DNA of 55,628 nucleotides from Candidatus Dormiibacterota bacterium (GTDB lineage Bacteria; Chloroflexota; Dormibacteria; Aeolococcales; Aeolococcaceae): the NCBI GenBank assembly GCA_003132525.1, contig PKXZ01000020.1:38769-94396 (forward strand), read 5' to 3'. A program made the translations under genes and the position numbers. Below, in pieces: positions 9,029-18,361 of this stretch; position 1 is the first letter of the stretch, and each line of letters begins with the position of its first letter. The notes under the pieces were generated by a model that did not search any database, was not told where the DNA came from, and saw nothing but the letters and a program-made list of their open reading frames with translations.

Positions 9029-9963
9029 TCCGGCGGCGCCGATCGGCCCACGATCTCGCGTGTCCGGGCGATATCGCGTGCCATCGCCACCTGGAGCGCG
9101 GCAATCGAAGTGAACGCGCGGTCGGGGCGGATCCGGCGGCGAAGCGCGAGCCGGACCCGGCGACCGTAGAGATCACCGTCGTAGTCGAGCAGGTGGGACT
9201 CTATGGTCACCGCACCGCCGCCGAAGGTTGGGCGGGTGCCGATCCCGGTCGCGGCCGGTCGCCAGCCGTCGCCGACGTCGAGCCAGCCGGCGTAGACACC
9301 CGCGGCCGGGATGCAGCGCGACGGGTCGACGCCGAGATTCGCGGTGGGCACACCGAGGCCGGCGCCACGGCCTTCACCACGCTCGACCACGCCCTCGAGG
9401 TGGTACGGACCACCGAGCATCGAGACCGCTTCGGAGAAGCCTCCCGACGCGACGGCCTCACGGATCCGCCCGGACGACACCGGCCGGCCGCCACGAGTGG
9501 CCGGCGCAACCGTGATCACCTTGAACCCTCGCTGCCTGCCGAGCCGGGTCAGAAACTCGACGTTGCCCTCGCGGCCGCGACCCAGGGCGAACCCCGGTCC
9601 GACGATGAGCAGGCGCATGCCCAGGCTGTCGATGAGCGTTGTGGCGAATCGGTCGGCACTCCACTCGCTCAGCGCACGGGTGAACGTGATGACCACCACC
9701 CGGTCGGCACCGGCCCGGCCCAGGAGCTCGATGCGGTCGTGGACGCTGCAGAGCAGCGGCGGGCATCCCGAGGGGTCGACGACGCATCGGGGATGCGGAT
9801 CGAAGGTGACCGCCACCGGGGTCAGCGAGCCGCCGCTCGCGGCGGCGCGCACGCGCTCGAGCAGACGCTGGTGGCCGATGTGCACGCCGTCGAAGCTGCC
9901 GATCGTCACCACCGACCCTGGGCCGCCCGCGTCTGGCGCGGGGAACTCATGGAGGAGCTCCAT
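9025..9963 (-). CDS. ribF: Bifunctional riboflavin kinase/FAD synthetase
   Basis: Converts riboflavin to FMN and FMN to FAD. It is 312 aa. The N-terminal nucleotidyltransferase domain carries VVTIGSFDGVHIGHQRLL (residues 18-35), and the C-terminal flavokinase domain has the GVPTANLGVDPSRCIPAAGVY region at about 225-245. It lies 7 nt downstream of truB, the same truB-ribF order seen in many bacteria, and overlaps dagK by 4 nt. Confidence 0.96.
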   Translation of the reverse strand: MELLHEFPAPDAGGPGSVVTIGSFDGVHIGHQRLLERVRAAASGGSLTPVAVTFDPHPRCVVDPSGCPPLLCSVHDRIELLGRAGADRVVVITFTRALSEWSADRFATTLIDSLGMRLLIVGPGFALGRGREGNVEFLTRLGRQRGFKVITVAPATRGGRPVSSGRIREAVASGGFSEAVSMLGGPYHLEGVVERGEGRGAGLGVPTANLGVDPSRCIPAAGVYAGWLDVGDGWRPAATGIGTRPTFGGGAVTIESHLLDYDGDLYGRRVRLALRRRIRPDRAFTSIAALQVAMARDIARTREIVGRSAPPE

Positions 9964-9970
9964 CGCGACG

Positions 9971-10912
9971 TCAGCCGGCCAGCACCTTGGTCGGCCGGAG
10001 CAGACCGCCGTTGAGCTCTCCGATGCCGATCAGCTCGCCGGTCGGATCGTGCATCCGGCACTCTCCGGCAACGTCGGGCAGGGTCGACCGGGGCAGCCAC
10101 ACCGGCTGGCCGCGGCGGATCTGCTGCACCTGCGCCGGCCCGAGATTCACCAGGGGCAGGTGCGCCACGGCCACCTCGGGCGGGAGCAGCGCCAGCCAGG
10201 GTTCCTCCATCGCCGCGAACTGCTCGAGGGAGATCGACGTGGCGAGACCGAGGGTTCCGTAGCTGGTCCGCGAGAGCCAGCCGAGCAGGCCCCCGGTGCC
10301 GAGCGCCTCGCCGAGGTCCGATGCGAGGACGCGCATGTACGCCCCCTTGCCGCTGACGACGACGATCTCTGCCTCGGCGACGGTGCCCGGCCGGAAATCG
10401 ACGAGCTCGGCCGAGTAGATGGTCACGCGGCGCGGCTCGCGTACCACCTCCTCGCCGGCCCGGGCGAGCTCGTAGAGATGCTTGCCCTCGTGCCTTACCG
10501 CGGAGTGCATCGGGGGAATCTGATCGATCTCTCCGGTGAAACGGCTGAGCTCGGAACGGATCTGCTCGACCGTCAGCGCACCGGCGTCGGCGCCGGTGAC
10601 GACCACTCCCTCGGTGTCGCAGGTGTCGCTCCGTTCCCCGAGGCGCACCACGCAGTGATACGTCTTGGGTTGGGCGTGGAAGTAGTCGACGAAGCGGGTG
10701 GACCGCCCGACGCAGATCGGGAGCAGTCCGGTCGCCGTCGGGTCGAGGGTTCCCGCGTGGCCGACCCGCCGCTCCCCGAGGATGCGCCGAACCTGCCGGA
10801 TGGCGTCGAACGACGTGATCCCTGCAGGTTTGTCGAGCGGCAGCACGCCTCCCCGGCGCGCGACAGCCGAGCCGGCGCGCGGGCCGGCGCCCGGTGCGGC
10901 GACCTCGGTCAC
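9971..10912 (-). CDS. truB: tRNA pseudouridine55 synthase
   Basis: Makes pseudouridine 55 in the T-loop of tRNAs. It is 313 aa; PLDKPAGITSFD begins the domain and RVGHAGTLDPTATGLLP carries the catalytic aspartate D57. The start is GTG at 10912, overlapping the nrnA stop (GTGA). It stands in the conserved infB-rbfA-nrnA-truB-ribF series. The C-terminal part resembles a small PUA-like extension that ends shortly after the LIGIGELNGGLLRP segment. Confidence 0.96.
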   Translation of the reverse strand: MTEVAAPGAGPRAGSAVARRGGVLPLDKPAGITSFDAIRQVRRILGERRVGHAGTLDPTATGLLPICVGRSTRFVDYFHAQPKTYHCVVRLGERSDTCDTEGVVVTGADAGALTVEQIRSELSRFTGEIDQIPPMHSAVRHEGKHLYELARAGEEVVREPRRVTIYSAELVDFRPGTVAEAEIVVVSGKGAYMRVLASDLGEALGTGGLLGWLSRTSYGTLGLATSISLEQFAAMEEPWLALLPPEVAVAHLPLVNLGPAQVQQIRRGQPVWLPRSTLPDVAGECRMHDPTGELIGIGELNGGLLRPTKVLAG

Positions 10913-11910
10913 CGTCGCGAATCGATCAACCGGCGGGCCACCTCGAGCACCTTGCGCTCCGCGATCGGGAGCGGATCCCCGAACTCGGCGCCGGCGGCGC
11001 GCCGGTGGCCCCCACCTCCGAATGGTGTGCAGACCTCGGTGGCGTCAAAGGGCTCGCGCGTGCGCACGCTGATCTTGCTGCGGTCGGGGGTGTGCTCCTT
11101 GAAGAGGATCGCGACCTCCATGGAGGCGATGCTCTGGAGCGCATCGATGATGCCCTCCGCGTCCTGCATGTCGGCGCCGGCTTCCTCGAGCATGGCGATG
11201 GTCACCTCCGACCAGAGCAGGCGCCCGTCCATCTCCGAATGCATCTTGGCGACGGCGAGACCCTCGAGTCGCACCTGCGCGAGGGAGCGCGACTTGTAGC
11301 TCTTGAGCGCCACCCATCCAGGGTCGGCTCCGGCCGCGACCAGCGATGCGGCGAGACGCAGCGAGGCCTCGGTCGTGTTCTCGTGCCGGAAGCCACCCGT
11401 GTCGGTGAACAGGGCGGCGTAGAGGTTCGTCGCCACCGCGGGGCCGATCGGCGCGCCGAGCTGGCGGAGCAGCTCGTAGATCACCTGGCCCGTGGCGCTG
11501 GCGCTCGCGTCGACGAGGTTGATGGTCCCGAACGCGGTGTTGCTGAGATGGTGGTCGATGTTGACAACCGTGGTGGCACGCTCGACCTCGGCGCGGCGCT
11601 CGCCGAACCGACCCAGGGTTGCGCAGTCGAACGTGAAGATCGTGTCGCCGAGCGGTGCCCCACCGGTTTCGACGGTCTCGAAGCCCGGCAGGTACTCGAG
11701 CAGCCTGGGGAGCGGTTCGGGGACGACCACCCGGACTTTCTGCCCGAGGCTGCGCAGCGAGATGGCGAACGCGAGCGCAGAGCCGAGGCTGTCGGCGTCC
11801 GCGTCCTTGTGCGCGAGGCATGTGACCCGGTCGGTGTTCGACACGATCCTGCGGATGGGGTCGACGACGTCCTCGAGACGTGGCCAGACAGCGGGGGCTG
11901 CGACGGTCAC
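10909..11910 (-). CDS. nrnA: NrnA-type DHH/DHHA1 phosphoesterase (nanoRNase/pAp phosphatase)
   Basis: Bifunctional family that degrades 2-5 nt RNA fragments and dephosphorylates pAp. It is 333 aa. Metal ligands are visible in HKDADADSLGS (D36, D38, D40) and NIDHHLSNT (about 108-116). The C-terminal DHHA1 substrate-binding motif GGGGHRRAAG is at about 309-318. The start is GTG at 11910, overlapping the rbfA stop. It complements pnp and rnjA by clearing the short end products of RNA decay. Confidence 0.94.
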   Translation of the reverse strand: MTVAAPAVWPRLEDVVDPIRRIVSNTDRVTCLAHKDADADSLGSALAFAISLRSLGQKVRVVVPEPLPRLLEYLPGFETVETGGAPLGDTIFTFDCATLGRFGERRAEVERATTVVNIDHHLSNTAFGTINLVDASASATGQVIYELLRQLGAPIGPAVATNLYAALFTDTGGFRHENTTEASLRLAASLVAAGADPGWVALKSYKSRSLAQVRLEGLAVAKMHSEMDGRLLWSEVTIAMLEEAGADMQDAEGIIDALQSIASMEVAILFKEHTPDRSKISVRTREPFDATEVCTPFGGGGHRRAAGAEFGDPLPIAERKVLEVARRLIDSRR

Positions 11911-12305
11911 TCGGGAACCTCCACGACTTCCTCGGCGGGGCGTTCACCGGCGAGGCCTCTGAGGAGCGTGCTCACCCTCACGCTGTACGCGATCGATTCG
12001 TCGAGCTCGAAGTGGAGTCGGGGAACACTCCGCAGGTTCTCGAGCCGCCTGCCCAGTTGAGCACGTAGATACCCTTCGGCGTGGGTGAGCGCCAGGACGA
12101 CATTCTGGCGCTCGGTGTCGTCACCGAGCGCGCTCACCGCGAGCCACGCCTCGCGCAGGTCCGGGCTCATCCGGACGCGTGAGATCGAGGCGAGCCGGAC
12201 TCTCGGATCCTTGATCTCCGTCAGCATCATGGCCGAGATCTCTTCGCGGAGCTGCTCGCCCACCCGCTCGCGGCGCGGGCTGCGAGCCCCCGAGCGAAGC
12301 GTCAT
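11907..12305 (-). CDS. rbfA: Ribosome-binding factor A
   Basis: Cold-shock-related 30S maturation factor that binds the 5' helix of 16S rRNA. It is 132 aa with the compact KH-like fold signature: VGEQLREEISAMM near the N-terminus, then KDPRVRLASISRVRMSPDL and a C-terminal LENLRSVPRLHFELDES. The ATG at 12305 overlaps the infB stop (ATGA) and the rbfA stop overlaps nrnA (GTGA), so it is coupled on both sides. Confidence 0.95.
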   Translation of the reverse strand: MTLRSGARSPRRERVGEQLREEISAMMLTEIKDPRVRLASISRVRMSPDLREAWLAVSALGDDTERQNVVLALTHAEGYLRAQLGRRLENLRSVPRLHFELDESIAYSVRVSTLLRGLAGERPAEEVVEVPE

Positions 12306-14095
12306 GCGTTCTGCTGCTCCATCGTGAAGGCCTCGAGGATGTCGCCCTCATGGAAGTCACTGAAGTCGGCGAGCGTGATGCCGCAGTCGTAGCCGTGGGT
12401 CACCTCGCGGACGTCGTCCTTGAAACGCTTCAGCGCGTCGATGCGACTCTGGGCGATCTCCTTGCCGTCGCGGATGACCCGGCAGGTGGCGTTGCGCGTG
12501 ATCCTGCCGTCGAGCACGTGCGAACCGGCGATGGCCGGCTTGCCGTCCACCTGGTACACACGCCGAACCTCGGCGCGGCCCTGGGTGACCTCGATCATGG
12601 TCGGCTGGTACATGCCCTTGACCGCCTTCTCGATGTCGTCGGTCACCTGGTAGACGACGTCGTAGTAGCGAACGTCGACGCCCTGGTCCTCGGCGGCGGC
12701 ACGGGCATGATCGTCGGGCCGGACGTTGAAGCCGATCACGATGGCGTCGGTCACCGCCGCGAGGTTGACGTCGGACTCGCTGACCGCGCCGACGCCCTCG
12801 CCGACGACCTTGATCTTCACCGTCGGATCCTCGATCTTGGTCACCTGGCTGCGAAGCGCCTCGAGCGAGCCGTTGGCCTCTGCCTTGAGCACGAGGTTCA
12901 GCGACTTCATCTCCCCTTCGGAGATGTTCTGGGCCAGGTCGGCCAGGGTGATCCTGCGCACCGGCTGTGCAAGGCGCTGCTTCTCCGCGAAACCGCGTTG
13001 CTCGGCCTTGCTGCGAGCGCCGCGCTCGGTCTCGACCACCTCGAAGATCTCGCCGGCCATGAGCACCTCGGAGAGGCCGGTGACCACGACCGGCGTGCTC
13101 GGCCCCGCCTCCTTGATGCGCTTGCCGGTGTCATCGACCAGGGCGCGGACCTTGCCGAACGCCGACCCCGCGACCAGGTTGTCGCCGACCCGGAGCGTGC
13201 CGTTCTGCACGACCAGCGTTGCGATGGCGCCGCGTCCGCGCTCGAGATGGGAATCGATGACGGTGCCCACCGCGCGGCCGTTCGGATCGGCCTTGGGCTC
13301 GACGTATACGTCGCTCACGTCGAGCACGCTCTGGAGCAGATCGTCGATGCCCTCGCCGGTCTTGGCGCTGGTTCGCACCACGGGCACGTCACCGCCGAAC
13401 GCCTCGACCACTACCTCGCGGTCGGCGAGCTGCTGGAGCACGCGGTCCGGGTTGACGCCGTCCTTGTCGATCTTGTTCATGGCGACCACGATCGGGACGC
13501 CGGCCGCCCGGATGTGCTGAATCGCCTCTTCGGTCTGGGGCATGACGCCGTCATCGGCGGCGACCACGAGGATGGCGACGTCGGTGACGTCCGCCCCGCG
13601 GGCGCGCATCGCCGTGAAGGCCTCGTGGCCCGGGGTGTCGATGAAGGTGATCAGGCGCCCGTTGCGCTCCACCTGGTGCGCGCGGATCACCTGGGTGATC
13701 CCTCCGGCCTCACCGGATGCCACCTTGGTCTTGCGGATCGCGTCGAGCAACGAGGTCTTGCCGTGGTCGACGTGCCCGAGCACGGCAACCACCGGTGGCC
13801 TGGACACCAGGGTGCCGGGGGCAGCGCCCGACAGGTCGAGGAGCGGGTGGCGGCGCCGTCCGGACGCCGGGGCGCCAGTGGCCGCCTCGGCGACCGCGTC
13901 CTCGGATTCCGCCTCGAAGCCGAAGTGATCGGCCGCGAGTGCCGCGGTGTCGAAGTCGACCGTCTGGTTGAGCGTGGCCATCACGCCATTGCTCATCAGG
14001 TACTTGATCAGCTGCGGACCCGACACCTCGAGGCGTTCGGCGAGCTCAGCGACCGTGAGACCTGCCGGAAGGGTGACTTTCTTGACCGTTGCTAT
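12302..14095 (-). CDS. infB: Translation initiation factor IF-2, with probable ATA start
   Basis: GTPase that delivers fMet-tRNA to the 30S subunit. The GTPase domain carries [27 protein letters not shown] and MNKIDKDG. The conserved IF2_N segment ([19 protein letters not shown], then [12 protein letters not shown]) begins well before the first usable start, a GTG at 14026. No in-frame ATG, GTG or TTG lies between that GTG and the upstream stop at about 14156-14158. An ATA at 14095-14093 overlaps the ylxR TAG (ATAG), sits 7 nt after GGAGG and keeps the whole IF2_N domain, giving 597 aa. ATC at 14101 or an ACG are alternatives. The protein is short, with no long N-terminal extension. Function is certain; the start is inferred. 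Confidence 0.9.
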   Translation of the reverse strand: MATVKKVTLPAGLTVAELAERLEVSGPQLIKYLMSNGVMATLNQTVDFDTAALAADHFGFEAESEDAVAEAATGAPASGRRRHPLLDLSGAAPGTLVSRPPVVAVLGHVDHGKTSLLDAIRKTKVASGEAGGITQVIRAHQVERNGRLITFIDTPGHEAFTAMRARGADVTDVAILVVAADDGVMPQTEEAIQHIRAAGVPIVVAMNKIDKDGVNPDRVLQQLADREVVVEAFGGDVPVVRTSAKTGEGIDDLLQSVLDVSDVYVEPKADPNGRAVGTVIDSHLERGRGAIATLVVQNGTLRVGDNLVAGSAFGKVRALVDDTGKRIKEAGPSTPVVVTGLSEVLMAGEIFEVVETERGARSKAEQRGFAEKQRLAQPVRRITLADLAQNISEGEMKSLNLVLKAEANGSLEALRSQVTKIEDPTVKIKVVGEGVGAVSESDVNLAAVTDAIVIGFNVRPDDHARAAAEDQGVDVRYYDVVYQVTDDIEKAVKGMYQPTMIEVTQGRAEVRRVYQVDGKPAIAGSHVLDGRITRNATCRVIRDGKEIAQSRIDALKRFKDDVREVTHGYDCGITLADFSDFHEGDILEAFTMEQQNA

Positions 14096-14382
14096 GTCGA
14101 TTCCTCCGTGACGAGCTCCCGCAGCGCTGCGGCGAGGGTGGGCTCGTCGATTACATCATCCCCGACCCGAAGCGAGCGCGCCAGGGATCGGTGCCGCCGT
14201 GACTGGCGCAGACAGGTGATACCCGTTTCCCGGCAGAGATATGCGCCCCGGCCTGGCGAGCGGCCAGTCGGGTCAAGGGTAACCCTCCCGGAGCCGGTGA
14301 TGACCGCCAGCCGGACCAATTCGCTCTTGGGGCGTACCTTCCGGCACCCGACACAGGTCCGGAGCGGTTCTGACGAGGTCAA
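14092..14382 (-). CDS. ylxR: YlxR family RNA-binding protein (RnpM-like)
   Basis: Small nucleic-acid-binding protein always found between nusA and infB; the Bacillus relative has been reported to modulate RNase P. It is 96 aa with the family signature RTCVGCRKVRPKSELVRL at about residues 8-25 and GRSPGRGAYLC at about 40-50. The start is TTG at 14382, 6 nt after the nusA stop. Its 3' end holds the GGAGG used by infB and its TAG overlaps the proposed ATA start of infB. Confidence 0.93.
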   Translation of the reverse strand: MTSSEPLRTCVGCRKVRPKSELVRLAVITGSGRVTLDPTGRSPGRGAYLCRETGITCLRQSRRHRSLARSLRVGDDVIDEPTLAAALRELVTEEST

Positions 14383-14388
14383 GCTCGG

Positions 14389-15372
14389 TCAGCCGGGCTC
14401 AGCGGCGTCTTCCTCGGGCCCGTCGCCCCGGATGTCGATCCGCCAGCCGGTCAGGCGTGCCGCGAGCCGGGCATTCTCACCGCCCCTCCCGATCGCCAGC
14501 GACAGCTGGTCTGCGGCGACGGCAATATGCGCGGTTCGAGTCTCGAGGTCGAGCTCCACGCCCCGAGCGGCCGCCGGGATCAGCGAGTTCATGACGAACG
14601 TCCCGGGGTCGGCCGACCAGGCCACGATCTGGACCTGCTCCTCGCCGAGCTCGGAGGTGACCGCCCGCTGGCGCACCCCGTTTCGGCCGATGCACGCCCC
14701 CTGCGCATCCACGTCACCGTCGGGTGCGTCCACAGCGACCTTGGTCCGGCGCCCGGGGTCGCGGGCGATGGCACGGATGACGACCTGCCCGGTCTGCAGC
14801 TCGGGCACCTCCTGCTCCATCAGCCGCTGTACCAGCTGCGGATGGGAGCGGGACACCACCACCACGGCATCGGGTCCCTTGCGGCGGCCTTCGACGATGA
14901 CCACCTTGATGTGGTCCCGGACCGCTAGTCGCTCTCCAGGGATCTGCTCCTCGGGCGGAAGCATCCCGGGCACCCCGGCGGCGTCGACGTACCAGATCGA
15001 TCCAAGACGTCGCTCCACGATCGCGTCTCGGAGCACGCCCCGCTGGGTCATGCCCTCGCCGAGGACGCGGCGCTGCTCGACACTCGCGAGCCGCTCGGCC
15101 ACGGCGGTGCGCGCGGCCGCGGCGGCCTGCCTCGGGAAGTCCGGGACATCCACCTCGACCGGCTCCTCGACGCCCTCGTCGTCCACGCGATACACGACGA
15201 ATGTCCCCGACTCGAGATTCACGCGGGCCTGGACGCGGGGATCGTCCTCGACGAGGCGGCGGTAGGCGGTGGCCACCCCCTGCTCCACCGCGCGAGTGAT
15301 CTCCACCTCACTGAGTGGTGTCGCGGCTGCGAGGTCGCGCAGCGCGCTCAGGGTCACCGTGGGCGCCCCCAT
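14389..15372 (-). CDS. nusA: Transcription termination/antitermination factor NusA
   Basis: RNA polymerase-associated factor for pausing, termination and antitermination. With ATG at 15372 it is 327 aa: an N-terminal polymerase-binding domain (LRDLAAATPLSEVEITRAV near the start), an S1 domain (about 130-195), then two KH domains (ACIGRNGVRQRAV and LAIGRGGENARLAARL). It is the short form without C-terminal acidic repeats. The open frame runs upstream through rimP, but the ATG overlapping the rimP stop (TGATG) fits the family start. Confidence 0.95.
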   Translation of the reverse strand: MGAPTVTLSALRDLAAATPLSEVEITRAVEQGVATAYRRLVEDDPRVQARVNLESGTFVVYRVDDEGVEEPVEVDVPDFPRQAAAAARTAVAERLASVEQRRVLGEGMTQRGVLRDAIVERRLGSIWYVDAAGVPGMLPPEEQIPGERLAVRDHIKVVIVEGRRKGPDAVVVVSRSHPQLVQRLMEQEVPELQTGQVVIRAIARDPGRRTKVAVDAPDGDVDAQGACIGRNGVRQRAVTSELGEEQVQIVAWSADPGTFVMNSLIPAAARGVELDLETRTAHIAVAADQLSLAIGRGGENARLAARLTGWRIDIRGDGPEEDAAEPG

Positions 15373-15842
15373 CAGATGTCGACGACGATCCGCGCCGCCA
15401 GGACGGCGTCCAGCGAGAAGGCGGCCGCTCGCGTCGTCCTGCGATCGCGGACCGCGATCTCCGCCTGGTTGCCCGCGATCGACACGAGCTTGCCCTCGAG
15501 CACGAGCTCCGAGTCGCCCTCGCGTAGGCGCACGTTGATCCGGCGCCCGATCGCGGCGGTCCATTCCTCGGGCCGGCGGATCGGCCGCTCCGCTCCCGGT
15601 GAGCTCACCTCGAGGCGGTACGGATGGTCTATCGGGTCGTTGACGTCGAGCACCGCGGAGGCGGTGTTGGATGCGCGCTCACAGTCGTCGAGGGTCACGC
15701 CGCCGTCGGGACGGTCGATGACCAGCCGGAGCACCGCGCCCCGGCCGTGACCCGACCAGTGCACGTCGACGAGCTCGATGCCGAGGTGGTCAAACGAGGG
15801 GCGCAAGAGGGAGGCGATGCCGGAGACGTCGTCGCTGTTCAT
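15372..15842 (-). CDS. rimP: Ribosome maturation factor RimP
   Basis: Assists 30S maturation. It is 156 aa with the two-domain RimP pattern: an N-terminal alpha/beta domain (GIELVDVHWSGHGRGAVLRL) with the signature LDDCERASNTASAVLD and LEVSSPGAERPI in the middle, and an SH3-like C-terminal domain. It leads the rimP-nusA-ylxR-infB-rbfA group, the classical order, and its stop overlaps the nusA start. The gap from secDF is 29 nt. Confidence 0.95.
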   Translation of the reverse strand: MNSDDVSGIASLLRPSFDHLGIELVDVHWSGHGRGAVLRLVIDRPDGGVTLDDCERASNTASAVLDVNDPIDHPYRLEVSSPGAERPIRRPEEWTAAIGRRINVRLREGDSELVLEGKLVSIAGNQAEIAVRDRRTTRAAAFSLDAVLAARIVVDI

Positions 15843-15871
15843 ATGTGGTGCTGCGCTTCGGGCGCGTGGAC

Positions 15872-18349
15872 CTACGCTGTCCGCGGAGCGACCCGTCTCC
15901 TACCTGGCGGCGGGGCCGCGACCGACCGTGAGGCGCGAGCCTTCTCCCACGCGACCAGCAGCGTACTGGCGTTGAAGATCGAGCTGTACGTCCCGGTCAC
16001 GATGCCGATGAGCAGCGCGAGCACGAAGCCGCGGATCGAGTCGCCGCCGAAGATGACGAGCGACAGGAGCACGAACACGACGGTGAGCGACGTGTTCAGC
16101 GACCGCGTCATGGTCTGCACCGTCGAGAGGTTGATCACCTGGTCGAACGTCAGGCGCGGACCGACGCGCAGGTTCTCTCGCACACGGTCGAAGACAACGA
16201 TGGTGTCGTGGATCGAGAAGGCCACCGAGGTCAGCACGGCGGTGACAAAGAGCGAGTCGACCTGACCTAAGTTCGTGAAGTGGCCGAGGATCGCCCAGAT
16301 CCCGGCGAGCACGAAGACGTCGTGGAGCAGCTTGAAGAAGGCGCACGCGCTGAACCGCCACGGCGATATCGCCCGCTGGCGCCGGAACGCGAACGCGAGG
16401 TACACGGCGATCGCGCCGGCGGACACGATGATCATGATGATCGCGCCGGTGACCAGGCTCGCCGCGATCGTCGGTCCGACCTGCTGGACACTGATGTCCG
16501 GCGCATGCGTGGTCGGATTGGTCGAGATCGTGAAATTGCTGTTCAGCGAGTCCTGGATCTGGAACACCTGCTCGCTGTCGGACGGCAGGGTGGAGATGGC
16601 GAAGTGACTCGCCTCATTGCCGGACGTGCCCTCTGCCTGCACCTGAGGGCGCAGGCTGGCGAAATTCTTGTCCATGAGTGATTCGACCTGCGCCTGGCTG
16701 ACCGGTTTGGCAAATCCGACGTCGATGACGTTGCCGCCCTTGAAGTCGATGCCGAGGTTGAAGCCCCAGAAGAGGATCGCGAGGATGCCTGGGATGATGA
16801 CCGCCAGCGATCCGAGGAAGAACCAGTTGCGGTTCTTGACGATGTCGAAGCGGCCTGTGGGTGGGTGGTCGGCGAACTCCTCGTGGATCTCCGTATAGAG
16901 ACGCGGTTCACGCCCGATCCTCCAGGTCAGCACCCACGCGAACAGCGAGCGCGTGATCGTGATCGCGGTGAAGAACGAGACGATGACGCCGATCGCCAGG
17001 GTGATCGCGAATCCGCGGATGACGTCCGTGCCGAAGATCGCGAGGATCGCGCAGGTGATGAGCGTCGAGATGTTGCTGTCACGAATGGCAGGAAATGCGC
17101 GCCGGAAGCCGGTCTCGACCGCCAAGGGCACACTTCGTCCATGGCGTAGTTCGTCGCGGGTCCTTTCGAAGATGAGCACGTTGGCGTCCACCGCCATGCC
17201 GACACTCAGGACGAAGCCCGCCAGCCCCGCGAGGGACAGGGTGACCGGGATCAGCTTGAAGAGGGCAAGCACGATCGCCGCGTAGACGAAGAGCGCGATC
17301 GTCGCGAGCAGGCCCGGGAAACGGTAGTAGCCGATCATGAAGATGACCACGATGAGCAGCCCGATCGCACCGGCGATCAGGCTGAGATTCACCGACTGCT
17401 GACCGAGGGTCGCGCTCACCGACGTGCTCGCGACGGTCGTGATCTCCGCGGGGAGCGCGCCCGCGCTGATCAGGCTGGCGAGCTGCGTTGCCGAGTCCGA
17501 GGTGAAGTTGCCGGTGATCTGGGTCTGATTGCTCTGCCCACCGCCAGTGACCACCGGAGCGGTGAGCACGTCGTTGTCGAGAAAGATCGCGATCTGCGAC
17601 TGCGGCGGCGGGTTGGAGGTGTCGGTCTGATACTGGTTGTAAGCGGCCGTGGTGATCTTCGACCACTCGGCCGCGCCCGCCGAGTTGAAGTTGATGTCGA
17701 CGGTGATCGCACCGGTTGTCGAGTCGGTGCCCACCGTCGCCGAGTTGACGTCGGTTGCGTCGATGCTGTCGTCGATCTTCCAGTGAAAGCCCGTCGGGTA
17801 AAAGGCCGTATCCCCGAACTGGGCGATGTCGTAGTGCCCCTCCTGGTCGCGGATCAGCGTCGCGCTCGGCGGATTGGTGGGGGCGCCGGCGACAGGGGTG
17901 GCGAAGTAGAGACGGGACGTCGTGCCGATCGTGTTGACCGCCTGCTGGAGACTGACACCGGGCAGTTGCACGAGGATCTGGTCATCGCCCTGCGCCTGGA
18001 CGCTCGCCTCGGAGACGCCGAGCGAGTTGACGCGCAGATCGATGATCGGGATGGTGGCCTGCTGCGCGTCCGCGAGGGAGTCGCCATGCGGCGGGCCGTT
18101 GCGGCAGTCGGAGTTGGGATTGTCGAGCCCATGGCAGATCTCGATGGTCAGCTCGGTCCCGCCCTGGAGGTCGAGCCCCTTGTGGATGTAGAGCTGGCGC
18201 CCGAGGAACGTGGGAGCGGACGTCAGCGTCGTGCCCAGCGGCTGATGGACAACGACATACCGATAGATGAGGCTGTAGCCGTCGATGAAGAAGGCGCCGA
18301 CCACCACGAGGAGGACGACGGCGAGGCGAAAACGCGTGATCCTGAACAC
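15872..18349 (-). CDS. secDF: SecDF fusion protein-export subunit
   Basis: Proton-driven accessory motor of the Sec translocon; SecD and SecF are fused in one 825-aa protein. A first helix (about residues 8-24) is followed by DLQGGTELTIEI, a large periplasmic P1 region rich in Ser/Thr/Gln, and SecD helices with GMAVDANVLIFERTRDEL. The SecF half starts near FFLGSLAVIIPGILAIL and contains GIDFKGGNVIDVGF and SIHDTIVVFDRVREN. About twelve membrane segments are expected. The frame is continuous across the junction. It lies 12 nt downstream of tgt; yajC, usual here in proteobacteria, is absent. Confidence 0.95.
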   Translation of the reverse strand: MFRITRFRLAVVLLVVVGAFFIDGYSLIYRYVVVHQPLGTTLTSAPTFLGRQLYIHKGLDLQGGTELTIEICHGLDNPNSDCRNGPPHGDSLADAQQATIPIIDLRVNSLGVSEASVQAQGDDQILVQLPGVSLQQAVNTIGTTSRLYFATPVAGAPTNPPSATLIRDQEGHYDIAQFGDTAFYPTGFHWKIDDSIDATDVNSATVGTDSTTGAITVDINFNSAGAAEWSKITTAAYNQYQTDTSNPPPQSQIAIFLDNDVLTAPVVTGGGQSNQTQITGNFTSDSATQLASLISAGALPAEITTVASTSVSATLGQQSVNLSLIAGAIGLLIVVIFMIGYYRFPGLLATIALFVYAAIVLALFKLIPVTLSLAGLAGFVLSVGMAVDANVLIFERTRDELRHGRSVPLAVETGFRRAFPAIRDSNISTLITCAILAIFGTDVIRGFAITLAIGVIVSFFTAITITRSLFAWVLTWRIGREPRLYTEIHEEFADHPPTGRFDIVKNRNWFFLGSLAVIIPGILAILFWGFNLGIDFKGGNVIDVGFAKPVSQAQVESLMDKNFASLRPQVQAEGTSGNEASHFAISTLPSDSEQVFQIQDSLNSNFTISTNPTTHAPDISVQQVGPTIAASLVTGAIIMIIVSAGAIAVYLAFAFRRQRAISPWRFSACAFFKLLHDVFVLAGIWAILGHFTNLGQVDSLFVTAVLTSVAFSIHDTIVVFDRVRENLRVGPRLTFDQVINLSTVQTMTRSLNTSLTVVFVLLSLVIFGGDSIRGFVLALLIGIVTGTYSSIFNASTLLVAWEKARASRSVAAPPPGRRRVAPRTA

Positions 18350-18361
18350 CTGTGCCCCAGT

